From contig NZ_DASSMH010000063.1 of assembly GCF_035688975.1 (NCBI RefSeq), positions 1-57,243 of the forward strand: a stretch of DNA of 57,243 bases. Direction: 5' to 3'. This stretch comes from CALMNV01 sp035688975. GTDB taxonomy: Bacteria; Actinomycetota; Actinomycetes; Actinomycetales; Dermatophilaceae. The notes under the pieces are model-generated. The model saw only the letters and a program-made list of their open reading frames with translations, searched no databases and was not told the DNA's origin. This document shows, in pieces, positions 8,475-16,218 of the stretch; the first letter of the stretch is position 1, and every line of letters begins with the position of its first letter. A program made the translations under genes and the position numbers.

Positions 8475-8720
8475 ATGTCAGACACCTCCAGACGCTCGGT
8501 GCTCGCCGCCGTCGGCACGGGCGCCGTCGCGACCGCCGCGCTCGCGGCTGCTCCGAGGGCCGCCGCAGCGCCCTCGACCAAGGCGTCCGGCGCGCACGAG
8601 AACCTCGTGGCCTACGTCCGCGCCGGCGCCGGAAGCATCACGCTCCTCGTCGGTGAGCGTCGAGTCGTCGTCCACGACCCTGACCTCGTCCGCCGGCTGG
8701 CCCGGGCAGCGAGGCGGTGA
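8475..8720 (+). CDS. Small Tat-signal protein upstream of DUF4331 gene
   Basis: An 81-residue protein starting MSDTSRRSVLAAVGTGAVAT, a twin-arginine signal (RRSVLAA) with a hydrophobic core ending in an Ala-rich cleavage region near residue 33. Only about 50 residues would remain after cleavage: a short domain with SITLLVGERRVVVHDPDLVRRL. GAGGAG lies 8 nt upstream of the ATG. The stop is 3 nt before the DUF4331 start, so both are co-transcribed. I do not recognise the mature part. A folded or cofactor-loaded export substrate is implied by the Tat signal, but the protein is very small for that. Confidence 0.72.
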   Translation: MSDTSRRSVLAAVGTGAVATAALAAAPRAAAAPSTKASGAHENLVAYVRAGAGSITLLVGERRVVVHDPDLVRRLARAARR

Positions 8721-8723
8721 GCC

Positions 8724-10103
8724 ATGTCATCGCACCGCGAGGCGCCCGAGATCTCCAAGGACCCGGTCGCTGACAACACCGACGTCTACGCCTTCGTCAG
8801 CCCTGACCGGCCGGGCACGGTGACCCTGATCTCCAACTTCATCCCGGGCCAGATCCCGCAGGGCGGCCCGAACTTCTACGAGTTCGGTGACGACGTTCTC
8901 TACGAGATCTACGTGACCAACCGCCCGGGCGCACGCGCCGACGTGACCTACCAGTTCCGGTTCACCACCAGGATCCGCAACGAGGAGACGTTCCTCTACA
9001 ACACCGGCCCGATCACGTCGATCACCGACCGCACGTGGAACCGACCCCAGTTCTACTCCGTGACCCGGGTCGTCCGCGGGCGCGAGCCGCAGCTCCTCGG
9101 CCGTGGCCTGACCTGCCCACCGGTCAACGTGGGATCGCGCAGCACCCCCAACTATGCGCGCTTCACCCGCCAGGCCGTGCACTCGCTCCCGGGCGGGCGC
9201 CGGGTCTTCGCCGGCCAACGCGGTGACGCGTTCTTCGTCGACCTCGGCAGCGTCTTCGACCTCGGGGCCCTGCGGCCCTTCCAGAACCTGCACCTCATCC
9301 CGATGCCCGCGGCCCCGGGCGTCAACGGGCTCCAGGGGCTCAACGTGCACACCATCGCCATCCAGGTCCCGATCTCCGACGTGAGCCGCGACGGCGAGAT
9401 CCCCAAGGACCCGAGCAAGGGCTCGTCGGTCATCGGGGTGTGGTCCGCGGCCAGCCGGCGGCAGGCCCGCATGCGCGACGACGACGACGGCCGGGAAGAG
9501 GGGCACGGCCCGTTCCGGCAGGTCTCCCGGCTGGGCAACCCGCTCTTCAACGAGGTCATCGTCCCCATGTCGGACAAGGACCGGTGGAACGCCATCGAGC
9601 CGCGCCACGACGCCCAGTTCGTCAAGTACGTCGCGCACCCCGAGCTGGGACGGCTCCTACCGGCGCTCTACCCGGGGGTGTTCCCGCACCTGGCGGCCTA
9701 CACCAAGCGGCGGGACGACCTCATCGCGATCCTCATGACCGGGATCCCGTCGGGCGTCGTGCCGGGCTTCCAGAACTTCACGGGTCCCACACCGGCGGAC
9801 GTGCTGCGGCTCAACCTCGCGATCCCGCCGAGCAAGAAGCCCAACCCCATCGGGCTCATCGCCGGCGACCCGGCCGGCTTCCCGAACGGCCGCCGTCTCG
9901 CCGACAACATCGTGGCCATCGAGCTGCGGGCGATCGCAGGAGCGACGATCCCGCTCGTCGACCCGTCCTTCAAGCCCGACGCCGCGGCGAGCCTGCTCGA
10001 GGACGGCACGTCCAACACCAACCTGCCGCTCCTTTCCACCTTCCCCTACATGCCCAACCCGGCCGGGGGATTCCAGTCCACTCCGGGGACTCCGGCGGCC
10101 TAG
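8724..10103 (+). CDS. DUF4331 domain protein
   Basis: A 459-residue protein opening MSSHREAPEISKDPVADNTD, the hallmark start of DUF4331, and covering the whole family region: DVYAFVSPD, VTYQFRF, the FVDLGSVFDL segment and a C-terminal FPYMPNP. Biochemical function is unknown. The conserved SHREAP start and many surface acids suggest metal or carbohydrate binding, but that is inference. Family members are often exported, yet this one has no signal peptide; the preceding small Tat protein may be a partner. It sits between that gene (3 nt) and the His-rich gene (5 nt), forming a tight three-gene unit. Confidence 0.88.
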   Translation: MSSHREAPEISKDPVADNTDVYAFVSPDRPGTVTLISNFIPGQIPQGGPNFYEFGDDVLYEIYVTNRPGARADVTYQFRFTTRIRNEETFLYNTGPITSITDRTWNRPQFYSVTRVVRGREPQLLGRGLTCPPVNVGSRSTPNYARFTRQAVHSLPGGRRVFAGQRGDAFFVDLGSVFDLGALRPFQNLHLIPMPAAPGVNGLQGLNVHTIAIQVPISDVSRDGEIPKDPSKGSSVIGVWSAASRRQARMRDDDDGREEGHGPFRQVSRLGNPLFNEVIVPMSDKDRWNAIEPRHDAQFVKYVAHPELGRLLPALYPGVFPHLAAYTKRRDDLIAILMTGIPSGVVPGFQNFTGPTPADVLRLNLAIPPSKKPNPIGLIAGDPAGFPNGRRLADNIVAIELRAIAGATIPLVDPSFKPDAAASLLEDGTSNTNLPLLSTFPYMPNPAGGFQSTPGTPAA

Positions 10104-10108
10104 CGCTC

Positions 10109-10522
10109 GTGGCCACTTCGGAGAACCCGTATGCCGGACAGGGTGCCGTGCTGCTCGACATCGGCGGGGACGTCGGCGCGCTCATCGTGGCGATGCCCCC
10201 GTCGACCGAGGGTCTGGAGGTGGAGATCCGGCCGGCCGGTGCCACGGCCGGCCTCCATCGACACCATCACGGGCACGATCAGGAACACGGGCACGAGCAC
10301 GAGCACCACGGCGACCACGGGCACGCGCACGGGCCCGACGGCACGGCATACCCGCACGTCGCCGTGGTGGCTCGCCCGACCGGCGCGGGGACGGCCTACT
10401 CGCTCGTGTACCCGTCGCTGTCGGAGGGGCGCTACGAGCTGTGCCCCCTCCCTCTGGGCGAGGTGGCCCTCACCGTGGCGGTGGCGGGCGGCTCGGTGAC
10501 CCAGGCGGCCTGGCCGTCCTGA
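10109..10522 (+). CDS. Small His-rich protein downstream of DUF4331
   Basis: A 137-residue protein from GTG 10109. An N-terminal beta domain (GQGAVLLDIGGDVGALIVAM) is interrupted at about residues 50-75 by a His/Gly/Glu/Asp loop with roughly fifteen histidines (for example HRHHHGHDQEHGHEHEHHGD). It resumes with YPHVAVVARPTG and a C-terminal GGSVTQAAWP. Similar small proteins in actinobacteria are often annotated phospholipase, which nothing in this sequence supports. The histidine loop suggests binding of Zn, Ni, Co or Cu. It starts 5 nt after the DUF4331 stop and is probably co-translated with it. Metal binding is inferred. Confidence 0.75.
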   Translation: MATSENPYAGQGAVLLDIGGDVGALIVAMPPSTEGLEVEIRPAGATAGLHRHHHGHDQEHGHEHEHHGDHGHAHGPDGTAYPHVAVVARPTGAGTAYSLVYPSLSEGRYELCPLPLGEVALTVAVAGGSVTQAAWPS

Positions 10523-10584
10523 CGACCGAAGCGGTGGGCCGGGCGCGGTGTTCCGGCCCACCGCCCCTGGGCCAGACTTGGCTC

Positions 10585-10643
10585 ATGCCCGATGACTTCC
10601 TCATCGCCCGCAACCCGGACCGGACAGCTCGCTGCCCTACCTC
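10585..10643 (+). other. Frame-shifted 5' end of the ERCC4 nuclease gene
   Basis: ATG 10585 opens MPDDFLIARNPD, then the frame diverges. The continuation PDSSLPYLVRIPLGPDG lies one frame over and runs into the downstream nuclease ORF. Loss of a single C near 10617-10621 would explain the break. A -10-like CAGACT (10573-10578) lies 6 nt before this ATG, which marks 10585 as the natural start. This is either a true 1-nt deletion or a sequence error; if real, translation must begin at GTG 10644. Confidence 0.65.
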
Positions 10644-11600
10644 GTGCGCATCCCCCTCGGCCCGGACGGCATCGTCCTCAAGGTGCGGGACACGTGGCCA
10701 CGCACGAGCAAGGTCTACTGCCACCGCACCGACGCGTGGCCGCCCGACGCCGACGTCGTCGAGCGCGTCGCCACCCGGATCTGCGTCCGGCGCGGCGCGT
10801 CCATCGAGCTCGTCCTCGACCGGGGCCGCGAGAGCCGGTCGCAGTTCGTGCTCACGCACGCCAAGGGACGCGAGGCGATCTTCTGGCAGAGCGCGCGCAC
10901 GGCCAAGCAGGCGCGGCCCAACGTCCGGCTCCCCACCGCGCGCGCCGCCGGCACCGCCGGAGCCGAGGGCCCGGGAGCCCGCGCAGCCACCGGCGGGCTG
11001 ACCATCCTCGTCGACACCCACGAGCGCTACGCGTGGCGCTTCTCCCACCAGCAGGTCACCACCCGCAAAGCGCCGCTGGCGGCCGGCGACTACGCCGTCG
11101 AGGCGGACGGGCTCGTCGTCGCCGCCGTCGAGCGCAAGTCGCTCGAGGACCTCACGTCCTCCCTGCTCGACGGCAGGCTCCGCTTCGCCCTCTCCGAGCT
11201 GAGCGGCATACCGCGTGCTGCCGTGGTCGTCGAGGACCGCTACTCAAGGATTTTCGCGCTGACGCGCGTGCGCCCGGCGGTGGTCGCCGACGCCATCGCC
11301 GAGTGCCAGGCCCGCCACCCCGCGGTGCCCATCGTCTTCGCCGAGACCCGGGCACTCGCCCAGGAGTGGACCTACCGCTTCCTCGCCGCCGCGCGACACG
11401 AGGTGGGGCTCGAAGCCGCGGTCGAGGCACGGCTGGCCGGCCTCATGCCCGCAGGACCGGTCCCCGCCGTCGTCCCGACAACAGCGCAGGTCCGCGCGTG
11501 GGCGCTCGAGCACGGGTATGCCGTCGCCGACCGCGGGCGGCTCCGGCCCGAGATCTGGGCCGCCTTCGAGGACAGGGCGCCCCAGACGTCCGCCGGCTGA
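10644..11600 (+). CDS. ERCC4-domain nuclease with C-terminal Lsr2-like DNA-binding segment (N-terminus frameshifted)
   Basis: The in-frame part from GTG 10644 is 318 residues. The ERCC4/XPF-type nuclease domain covers about 121-245: ILVDTHERYAWRF, GDYAVEADG, AAVERKSLEDL (the ERK catalytic signature) and the helix AQEWTYRFLAAARHE. The C-terminus VRAWALEHGYAVADRGRLRP resembles the Lsr2 C-terminal AT-hook-like motif (RAWA..HGY.V..RGR). The protein probably cuts branched or flapped DNA, with the tail giving DNA affinity. The first 20 or so residues of the native protein lie in another frame from ATG 10585. The nuclease core is intact, so partial function is possible from GTG 10644. Confidence 0.8.
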   Translation: MRIPLGPDGIVLKVRDTWPRTSKVYCHRTDAWPPDADVVERVATRICVRRGASIELVLDRGRESRSQFVLTHAKGREAIFWQSARTAKQARPNVRLPTARAAGTAGAEGPGARAATGGLTILVDTHERYAWRFSHQQVTTRKAPLAAGDYAVEADGLVVAAVERKSLEDLTSSLLDGRLRFALSELSGIPRAAVVVEDRYSRIFALTRVRPAVVADAIAECQARHPAVPIVFAETRALAQEWTYRFLAAARHEVGLEAAVEARLAGLMPAGPVPAVVPTTAQVRAWALEHGYAVADRGRLRPEIWAAFEDRAPQTSAG

Positions 11601-11613
11601 CCCTCCAGGACCG

Positions 11614-12024
11614 TCAGGCGGCCTGCTTCAGGCGCCCCCACGCGTGCCAGCGGTCGATCTCGATCCAGGCGCTCACCCGTCCGCGGTCGCGGACTCCGTA
11701 GGGCTTGCCGGTGTAGTGGCGGGCGAGGCGGTCGATGTCGGTCAGGTCGGTGTCCTCGCGCAGCTCGACGACCCGGCCCTGCAGGCTCACATGGGTCAGC
11801 CAGTCGGCGGGGTCCATGGCGCTGATGCTCACGCGCGGGTCCGCCCGCAGGTGGTCGAGGCGTTTGCGGCCCAGGTCCATGTTGACGAGGATCCGGCCGC
11901 GCTCGAAGAGGTACCACGTCGGCACCGACACGGGGTGCCCGTCGCGCCGCACCGTGCTGATGGTCGCGTGGTTGGGCGCGGCGAGGAAGTCCGCCACGGG
12001 GTCGGGCAGGGGTGGCTTCGGCAT
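11614..12024 (-). CDS. PPOX-class (possibly F420-dependent) flavin/deazaflavin-binding protein
   Basis: A 136-residue split-barrel protein: DFLAAPNHATISTVRRDGHP, then VPTWYLFERGRILVNMD, RVSISAMDP and the closing WIEIDRWHAWGRL. This matches the pyridoxamine-5'-phosphate-oxidase-like superfamily, in which many actinobacterial members use F420 rather than FMN. The likely role is reduction of an unsaturated or quinone-like substrate. It is convergent with the ERCC4 gene (13-nt gap) and divergent from the ABC transporter. A DosR-like box lies 69 nt upstream of its start. Cofactor choice cannot be settled from sequence. Confidence 0.85.
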   Translation of the reverse strand: MPKPPLPDPVADFLAAPNHATISTVRRDGHPVSVPTWYLFERGRILVNMDLGRKRLDHLRADPRVSISAMDPADWLTHVSLQGRVVELREDTDLTDIDRLARHYTGKPYGVRDRGRVSAWIEIDRWHAWGRLKQAA

Positions 12025-12092
12025 GAACCCATCCTCTCGCGGCGCTCCCCCCGGCGCGCGCCGTGGACTGTGGCGCACGTCGCCGCCGCCGC

Positions 12093-12106
12093 GGGACCAA
12101 CGGCCC
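12093..12106. promoter_or_regulatory. DosR/DevR-like box between PPOX and ABC transporter genes
   Basis: GGGACCAACGGCCC, an imperfect GGGnC-N4-GnCCC palindrome like the dormancy regulator (DosR/DevR, OsdR) sites of mycobacteria and streptomycetes. It is about 60-70 nt from both divergent starts. The identical 14-mer occurs in reverse orientation at 31946-31959, upstream of another divergent pair. Confidence 0.55.
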
Positions 12107-12166
12107 GCCCGGAGCCGACCCCGGCCGTGCCAGTCTGAGCGGCAGGCTACAGATTCGAGGGACACC

Positions 12167-13150
12167 GTGACGACGAACGCTGCCCAGGCGCAGCCCATGC
12201 TGCGCGACATCGACGGCCGCGTGCTCGTCGTCGACCACCTCGTCCGCCGATTCGGGGACCTCACCGCTGTCGACGGCGTCTCGTTCGCCATCGCGCCGGG
12301 TGAGACCTTCGGGCTGCTCGGGCCGAACGGCGCGGGCAAGACGACGACGATCTCCATGGTCGCCGGGCTCGTCCCGGCTGACGAGGGGACCGTCACGGTC
12401 CTCGGCGAGCCGATGGGCCCCGGGGCGGTCCAGCCGAAGCGGCACATCGGCCTGGTCCCACAGGAGCTCGCCATCTATCCGGAGCTCACGGCACGGGAGA
12501 ACCTCACCTTCTTTGGCCAGCTCCAGGGGCTGCGCCGCAGCGAGCTCAGGGCGCGCACCCAGGAGGTGCTCGACCTCATCGGGCTCGCCGACCGCGCGAA
12601 GGACCCCACCAAGGAGTTCTCCGGCGGCATGAAGCGGCGGCTCAACATCGGGATCGGGCTGCTCCATCGGCCACGGCTGCTCATCCTCGACGAGCCGACC
12701 GTCGGCGTCGACCCGCAGTCGCGCAACGCCATCCTCGAGTCCGTCGAGGCCCTCTCCGTCGAGGGGATGGCGGTGCTCTACACGACGCACTACATGGAGG
12801 AGGCCGAGCGGCTCTGCGACCGGGTCGCCATCATCGACTCGGGGCGGATCCAGGCGGAGGGCACGCGTGACGAGCTCATCCGCCTCATCGGCGGCCTGGA
12901 CTCGATCCGCCTGAGCGGCTCCGGCGACACGGTGGCCGCGGCGGCCGCGCTACGCGCCCTGCCCGCCATAGAGCAGGTCACGGCCGACCGGCACGGCCTC
13001 GTCCTCACGGTCCGGGACGCCCCCACGGCGGTGGCGGCCGTCGTCACGGGCGCGACCGCGGCGGGCCTCACGCTCCGCGACGTCGAGATCACCCGGCCGG
13101 ACCTCGAGTCGGTCTTCCTCCACCTCACCGGCAAGGCCCTGAGGGACTGA
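12167..13150 (+). CDS. ABC exporter ATPase (DrrA/LnrL-like)
   Basis: A 327-residue ATPase with Walker A GPNGAGKTTT (about 51-60), a Q-loop at PQELAIYPELTARENL, ABC signature EFSGGMKRR, Walker B LLILDEPTVGVD and switch His in YTTHYMEEAERL. The C-terminal 80 residues are the extension found in drug-export ATPases of the DrrA/LnrL type. It energises export by the two downstream permeases. GTG 12167 is preceded by GAGGGA at about 5 nt. The next gene starts 4 nt after the stop. The substrate is unknown; an amphiphilic antibiotic or lipid would fit the family. Confidence 0.93.
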   Translation: MTTNAAQAQPMLRDIDGRVLVVDHLVRRFGDLTAVDGVSFAIAPGETFGLLGPNGAGKTTTISMVAGLVPADEGTVTVLGEPMGPGAVQPKRHIGLVPQELAIYPELTARENLTFFGQLQGLRRSELRARTQEVLDLIGLADRAKDPTKEFSGGMKRRLNIGIGLLHRPRLLILDEPTVGVDPQSRNAILESVEALSVEGMAVLYTTHYMEEAERLCDRVAIIDSGRIQAEGTRDELIRLIGGLDSIRLSGSGDTVAAAAALRALPAIEQVTADRHGLVLTVRDAPTAVAAVVTGATAAGLTLRDVEITRPDLESVFLHLTGKALRD

Positions 13151-13154
13151 GGGG

Positions 13155-14330
13155 ATGACGCCGATGAGCCAGCTCTGGACGATGGTGGCCTCCGACCTGC
13201 GCCAGCGGGTCCGCGACCGATCCTTCTTCATCTTTGCCCTCGGTGTCCCGCTCGCCCTCATGTATGTCTTCAACCTCGCGTTCGGCAGCCTCATGGACGC
13301 CGAGCTCAAGCCCGTCACGGTGGCGGTGGCCGCGCCGGCGTCCGACCCGGCGGCCGGCACCCTGGTCGCGGTCCTCGATCACCTCGACGGGCTCGACGTG
13401 ACGGTGCACCGGGGCTCGGTCGGCGAGGTTCGCGACCGCACCCGGGGCGGCGGCGCCGCGCTGGGCGTCATCGTGCCCGAGGGCTTCGGGGCGGCGGTCT
13501 CCCTGGGGCGGCCCACCACCGTCGAGGTCATCGAGGGCGAGGGGTCCGGCATCGAGACCGACGTGCTCATCTCCGCGCTGCGGACCGTGCTCGACCGGTA
13601 TGCCGCCGGAGCCGTCGCGTCGGCAGCGGGAGCCCGCCTCGGGCTCGCCCCCGACGAGCTGGCCCGGGTGGGCGAACAGGCGGCCACGGCCGGGCCCGGG
13701 CTCACCCTCACCCAGGGCACGGCCTCCAACGAGCAGCTCGGCACCGCGGCCTCGCTCGTCGCCGGGCAGTCGGGCCTCTTCCTCCTCTTCACCGTCGGTT
13801 TCGGAGTGCTCGGGCTCGTCACCGAGCGTCAGCTGGGGACCCTCGCCCGGCTGCGGTCGATGCCCATGCCGCCGGGCCACATCGTCGCCGCAAAGGCGGT
13901 GGTCAGCTTCCTGCTCGGCGTCGTCGCCACCGCCGTGCTGCTCACCGTCGGCGGCCGGCTCTTCTCCGTCAGCTTCGGCTCGCCGCTGGCCGTCGCCGTC
14001 CTCGTCGTCTGCGCCGTCGCGGCCGCGACGTCGCTGATGTTCGTCATCGCTCGGGTCGCCCGCACCGCCGAGCAGGCCAACATCGCGCAGTCCATCGTCG
14101 CCATGGCCCTTGGCATCGCCGGGGGCGCCTTCACGCCCATCTCGGCAACCGGCGCCCTCGCCCGGGTGCTCGACCTCAACCCGGTCGCGGCCTTCATCCG
14201 CGGGCTCGGCATCACGTCGGGCGGGGGCGGGCTCGCGGACATCGGGCAACCCCTGCTCTACCTCCTCGGGTTCGCGGTGCTCGCCGGCGTGCTGTCCCGG
14301 GTTCTGCCCGACCGGGGGGCAGGCGCATGA
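13155..14330 (+). CDS. ABC-2-type permease (first of a pair)
   Basis: A 391-residue protein with one N-terminal membrane helix (FFIFALGVPLALMYVF, about 24-39), a large outer loop of about 150 residues, and five C-terminal helices from about residue 205. The sequence ERQLGTLARLRSMPM between helices is the ABC-2 coupling-helix signature. This layout matches LnrM/LnrN-type exporters of linear polyketides and other amphiphiles. In-frame ATG 13164 is an equally plausible start (GAGGGG spaced 9 nt). Its stop overlaps the next start (ATGA), so the two permeases should be made in equal amounts. Confidence 0.9.
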   Translation: MTPMSQLWTMVASDLRQRVRDRSFFIFALGVPLALMYVFNLAFGSLMDAELKPVTVAVAAPASDPAAGTLVAVLDHLDGLDVTVHRGSVGEVRDRTRGGGAALGVIVPEGFGAAVSLGRPTTVEVIEGEGSGIETDVLISALRTVLDRYAAGAVASAAGARLGLAPDELARVGEQAATAGPGLTLTQGTASNEQLGTAASLVAGQSGLFLLFTVGFGVLGLVTERQLGTLARLRSMPMPPGHIVAAKAVVSFLLGVVATAVLLTVGGRLFSVSFGSPLAVAVLVVCAVAAATSLMFVIARVARTAEQANIAQSIVAMALGIAGGAFTPISATGALARVLDLNPVAAFIRGLGITSGGGGLADIGQPLLYLLGFAVLAGVLSRVLPDRGAGA

Positions 14331-15490
14331 ACCCGACCCTCGCCATCGCCGCGGTCGAGCTGCGCCGCTTCCTGCGCGACCGCGCCAACATCTTCTTCGT
14401 CTTCCTCCTGCCGATCCTGCTCGTCCTCATCATCGGGGCGCAGTTCGGCGGAGCCGGACCCGCCGCCCGGGTCGCCCTCGTCGGCGAGCCCAGCGCGCTG
14501 CGCACAGCCGTCGCCACACGACTCGAGCAGGACGGCGTGGAGGTCACCTCCTCGGACCGCGCCACGGCACGTGAGCAGGTGGCCCGGGGCCGGAGCGACG
14601 TGGCGCTGCTCGTCGAGCCGGGCGCGGCGGGGGCCTTCGCGGCCGGGCAGGACGCGCAGCTGCAGATCGTCTCCAGCTCGGGGACGAACGCCATGGCCAC
14701 GACCCAACGGGTCCGCGGCGCGGTCGAGAAGGTCCGCGCCGAGCGGGGGCAGCTCGCCGCCCTCGAGACCAGGGGCGTCGACAGGGCCACGGCCCGGACC
14801 GCGCTGCAGGCCGCCCGGGCGGCGGTCGTCGCGCCGGGCCTGCGCGTCGTCGACATCGACTCGATCGCGCAGGCGTTCGTCGGGCTGGGGCAGTTCGACC
14901 TCGGCGCGTCCTCGCAGCTGCTGCTCTTCGTCTTCCTGTCCTCGCTGACGGGCTCGACCGCCCTGATCCAGGCCCGGCGCCAAGGCGTCACCGCGCGGAC
15001 GCTCGCGGCGCCCGTGGCCACCCGGCAGGCGCTCGGCGGCCAGGTTCTCGGGCGGTTCACCATCGCCTTCGTCCAGGGCGCCTACATCATGGCCGCGTCG
15101 TCGCTGCTCTTCGACGTCGACTGGGGCACCCTCTGGCTCGCGCTGCTCGTGCTCGTCGTCTTCGCGCTCGTCGCGGCGGGTGCGGCAATGCTCGTCGGCT
15201 CCGTCATGGACAACGAGGGGGCCGCCTCCGGCCTCGGTGTCGGCGCGGGGCTCGTCCTCGGCGCCCTCGGCGGGGCCATGGTGCCGCTCGAGCTGTTTCC
15301 CGACGACCTCCGCACGGTCGCCCACTTCACGCCGCACTGGTGGGCGACGGACGCCTTCGCCCAGATCCAGCGCCACGACGGGACCCTCCTTGACATCCTC
15401 CCGAGCGTCGGCGTGCTGCTCGGTATGGCCGCCGTCCTCCTCACGGCCGGCACGTGGGCTCTGCGTCGGAGCCTCGCCCGCGCCATGTAA
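14327..15490 (+). CDS. ABC-2-type permease (second of a pair)
   Basis: A 387-residue protein with the same plan as its neighbour: first helix IFFVFLLPILLVLIIG (about 21-36), a long outer loop with Ala/Arg-rich helices, and a C-terminal helix bundle from about residue 200 containing LGGAMVPLELFPDDL, a motif common in ABC-2 permeases. It probably forms a heterodimer with the upstream permease around the ATPase. The ATG overlaps the previous stop by 4 nt. No terminator is evident after it; the DosR-like box at 15521 begins the next transcription unit. Confidence 0.9.
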   Translation: MNPTLAIAAVELRRFLRDRANIFFVFLLPILLVLIIGAQFGGAGPAARVALVGEPSALRTAVATRLEQDGVEVTSSDRATAREQVARGRSDVALLVEPGAAGAFAAGQDAQLQIVSSSGTNAMATTQRVRGAVEKVRAERGQLAALETRGVDRATARTALQAARAAVVAPGLRVVDIDSIAQAFVGLGQFDLGASSQLLLFVFLSSLTGSTALIQARRQGVTARTLAAPVATRQALGGQVLGRFTIAFVQGAYIMAASSLLFDVDWGTLWLALLVLVVFALVAAGAAMLVGSVMDNEGAASGLGVGAGLVLGALGGAMVPLELFPDDLRTVAHFTPHWWATDAFAQIQRHDGTLLDILPSVGVLLGMAAVLLTAGTWALRRSLARAM

Positions 15491-15520
15491 ACCGACTGCC
15501 GCCACTCCTGGGACGGCAGA

Positions 15521-15534
15521 AGGACATTCGTCCC
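15521..15534. promoter_or_regulatory. DosR/DevR-like box upstream of a small membrane protein
   Basis: AGGACATTCGTCCC, with GGAC-N4-GTCC forming a perfect palindromic core. It lies 63 nt upstream of GTG 15598, the same distance class as the boxes at 12093 and 32005. Confidence 0.5.
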
Positions 15535-15597
15535 TAGCCGTCGGCGTCGTCCGCGCCGAAGACTGGCAGTGACAACCGGAGAACGCAGGAGGGCATC

Positions 15598-16098
15598 GTG
15601 GAGAAGGTCATGTGGCTGGTGCTCGGAGCAATCACCTTGGGGGCTGCGCTGCGGGCCGGCTCCAGTGCCCGAGCGATGTACGTCGCCCGGGTTGCGCTCT
15701 TCCTGCTCATGGTTCCCTTCGGGGCGGCCGTCAACGCCTCGTACCTGCGCAGCGGCTCCGCCTACTACGAGGACTTCGCCGACGCCTCGCAGTTCGCCTT
15801 CGTCCGCGACACCTGGCAGTCACTGGTCGTCCCGAACCAGGGGTTCTTCATCACGCTGCTCATCCTCGCCGAGGCGGTGGCCGGGGTCCTCGTGGCGGTC
15901 GGCGGTCGGTGGATGCGTTGGGCGCTCGTCGCTCTCATCGGCTTCCACGTGGGCCAGCTGGTCTTCGGCTGGTTCATGTGGCCCTGGGCCGTCGTGATGA
16001 CGGGTGCCTTCGCGCTGCTCATCCGGGCGCAGCAGCGCACGCCGACGCCGCCGCTCGGCCTGCGAGTGCCGCCCGCGGTGCGCGCCCACGCGCGGTGA
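15598..16098 (+). CDS. Small integral membrane protein, unassigned
   Basis: A 166-residue protein with four hydrophobic segments (about 5-20, 27-45, 84-104 and 108-142) and a short basic, Pro-rich C-terminus. A polar loop between helices 2 and 3 carries SGSAYYEDFADASQFAFV. The topology resembles DoxX-like four-helix proteins, but I do not see a decisive motif. AGGAGG lies 5 nt before the GTG. The upstream DosR-like box suggests a role under low oxygen or redox stress; that is inference from the site only. Confidence 0.75.
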   Translation: MEKVMWLVLGAITLGAALRAGSSARAMYVARVALFLLMVPFGAAVNASYLRSGSAYYEDFADASQFAFVRDTWQSLVVPNQGFFITLLILAEAVAGVLVAVGGRWMRWALVALIGFHVGQLVFGWFMWPWAVVMTGAFALLIRAQQRTPTPPLGLRVPPAVRAHAR

Positions 16099-16218
16099 TC
16101 CGGCGGCTCGGCCTCCACCGGCCGGGACCCTCGGGGCACGGCGGCATACTGAGAGCCGGGGATCGCGCGCCAGGGCCGGCACGCGCGGCGACGGTGCCGA
16201 CGGGAGGAGCGGGCGGTC

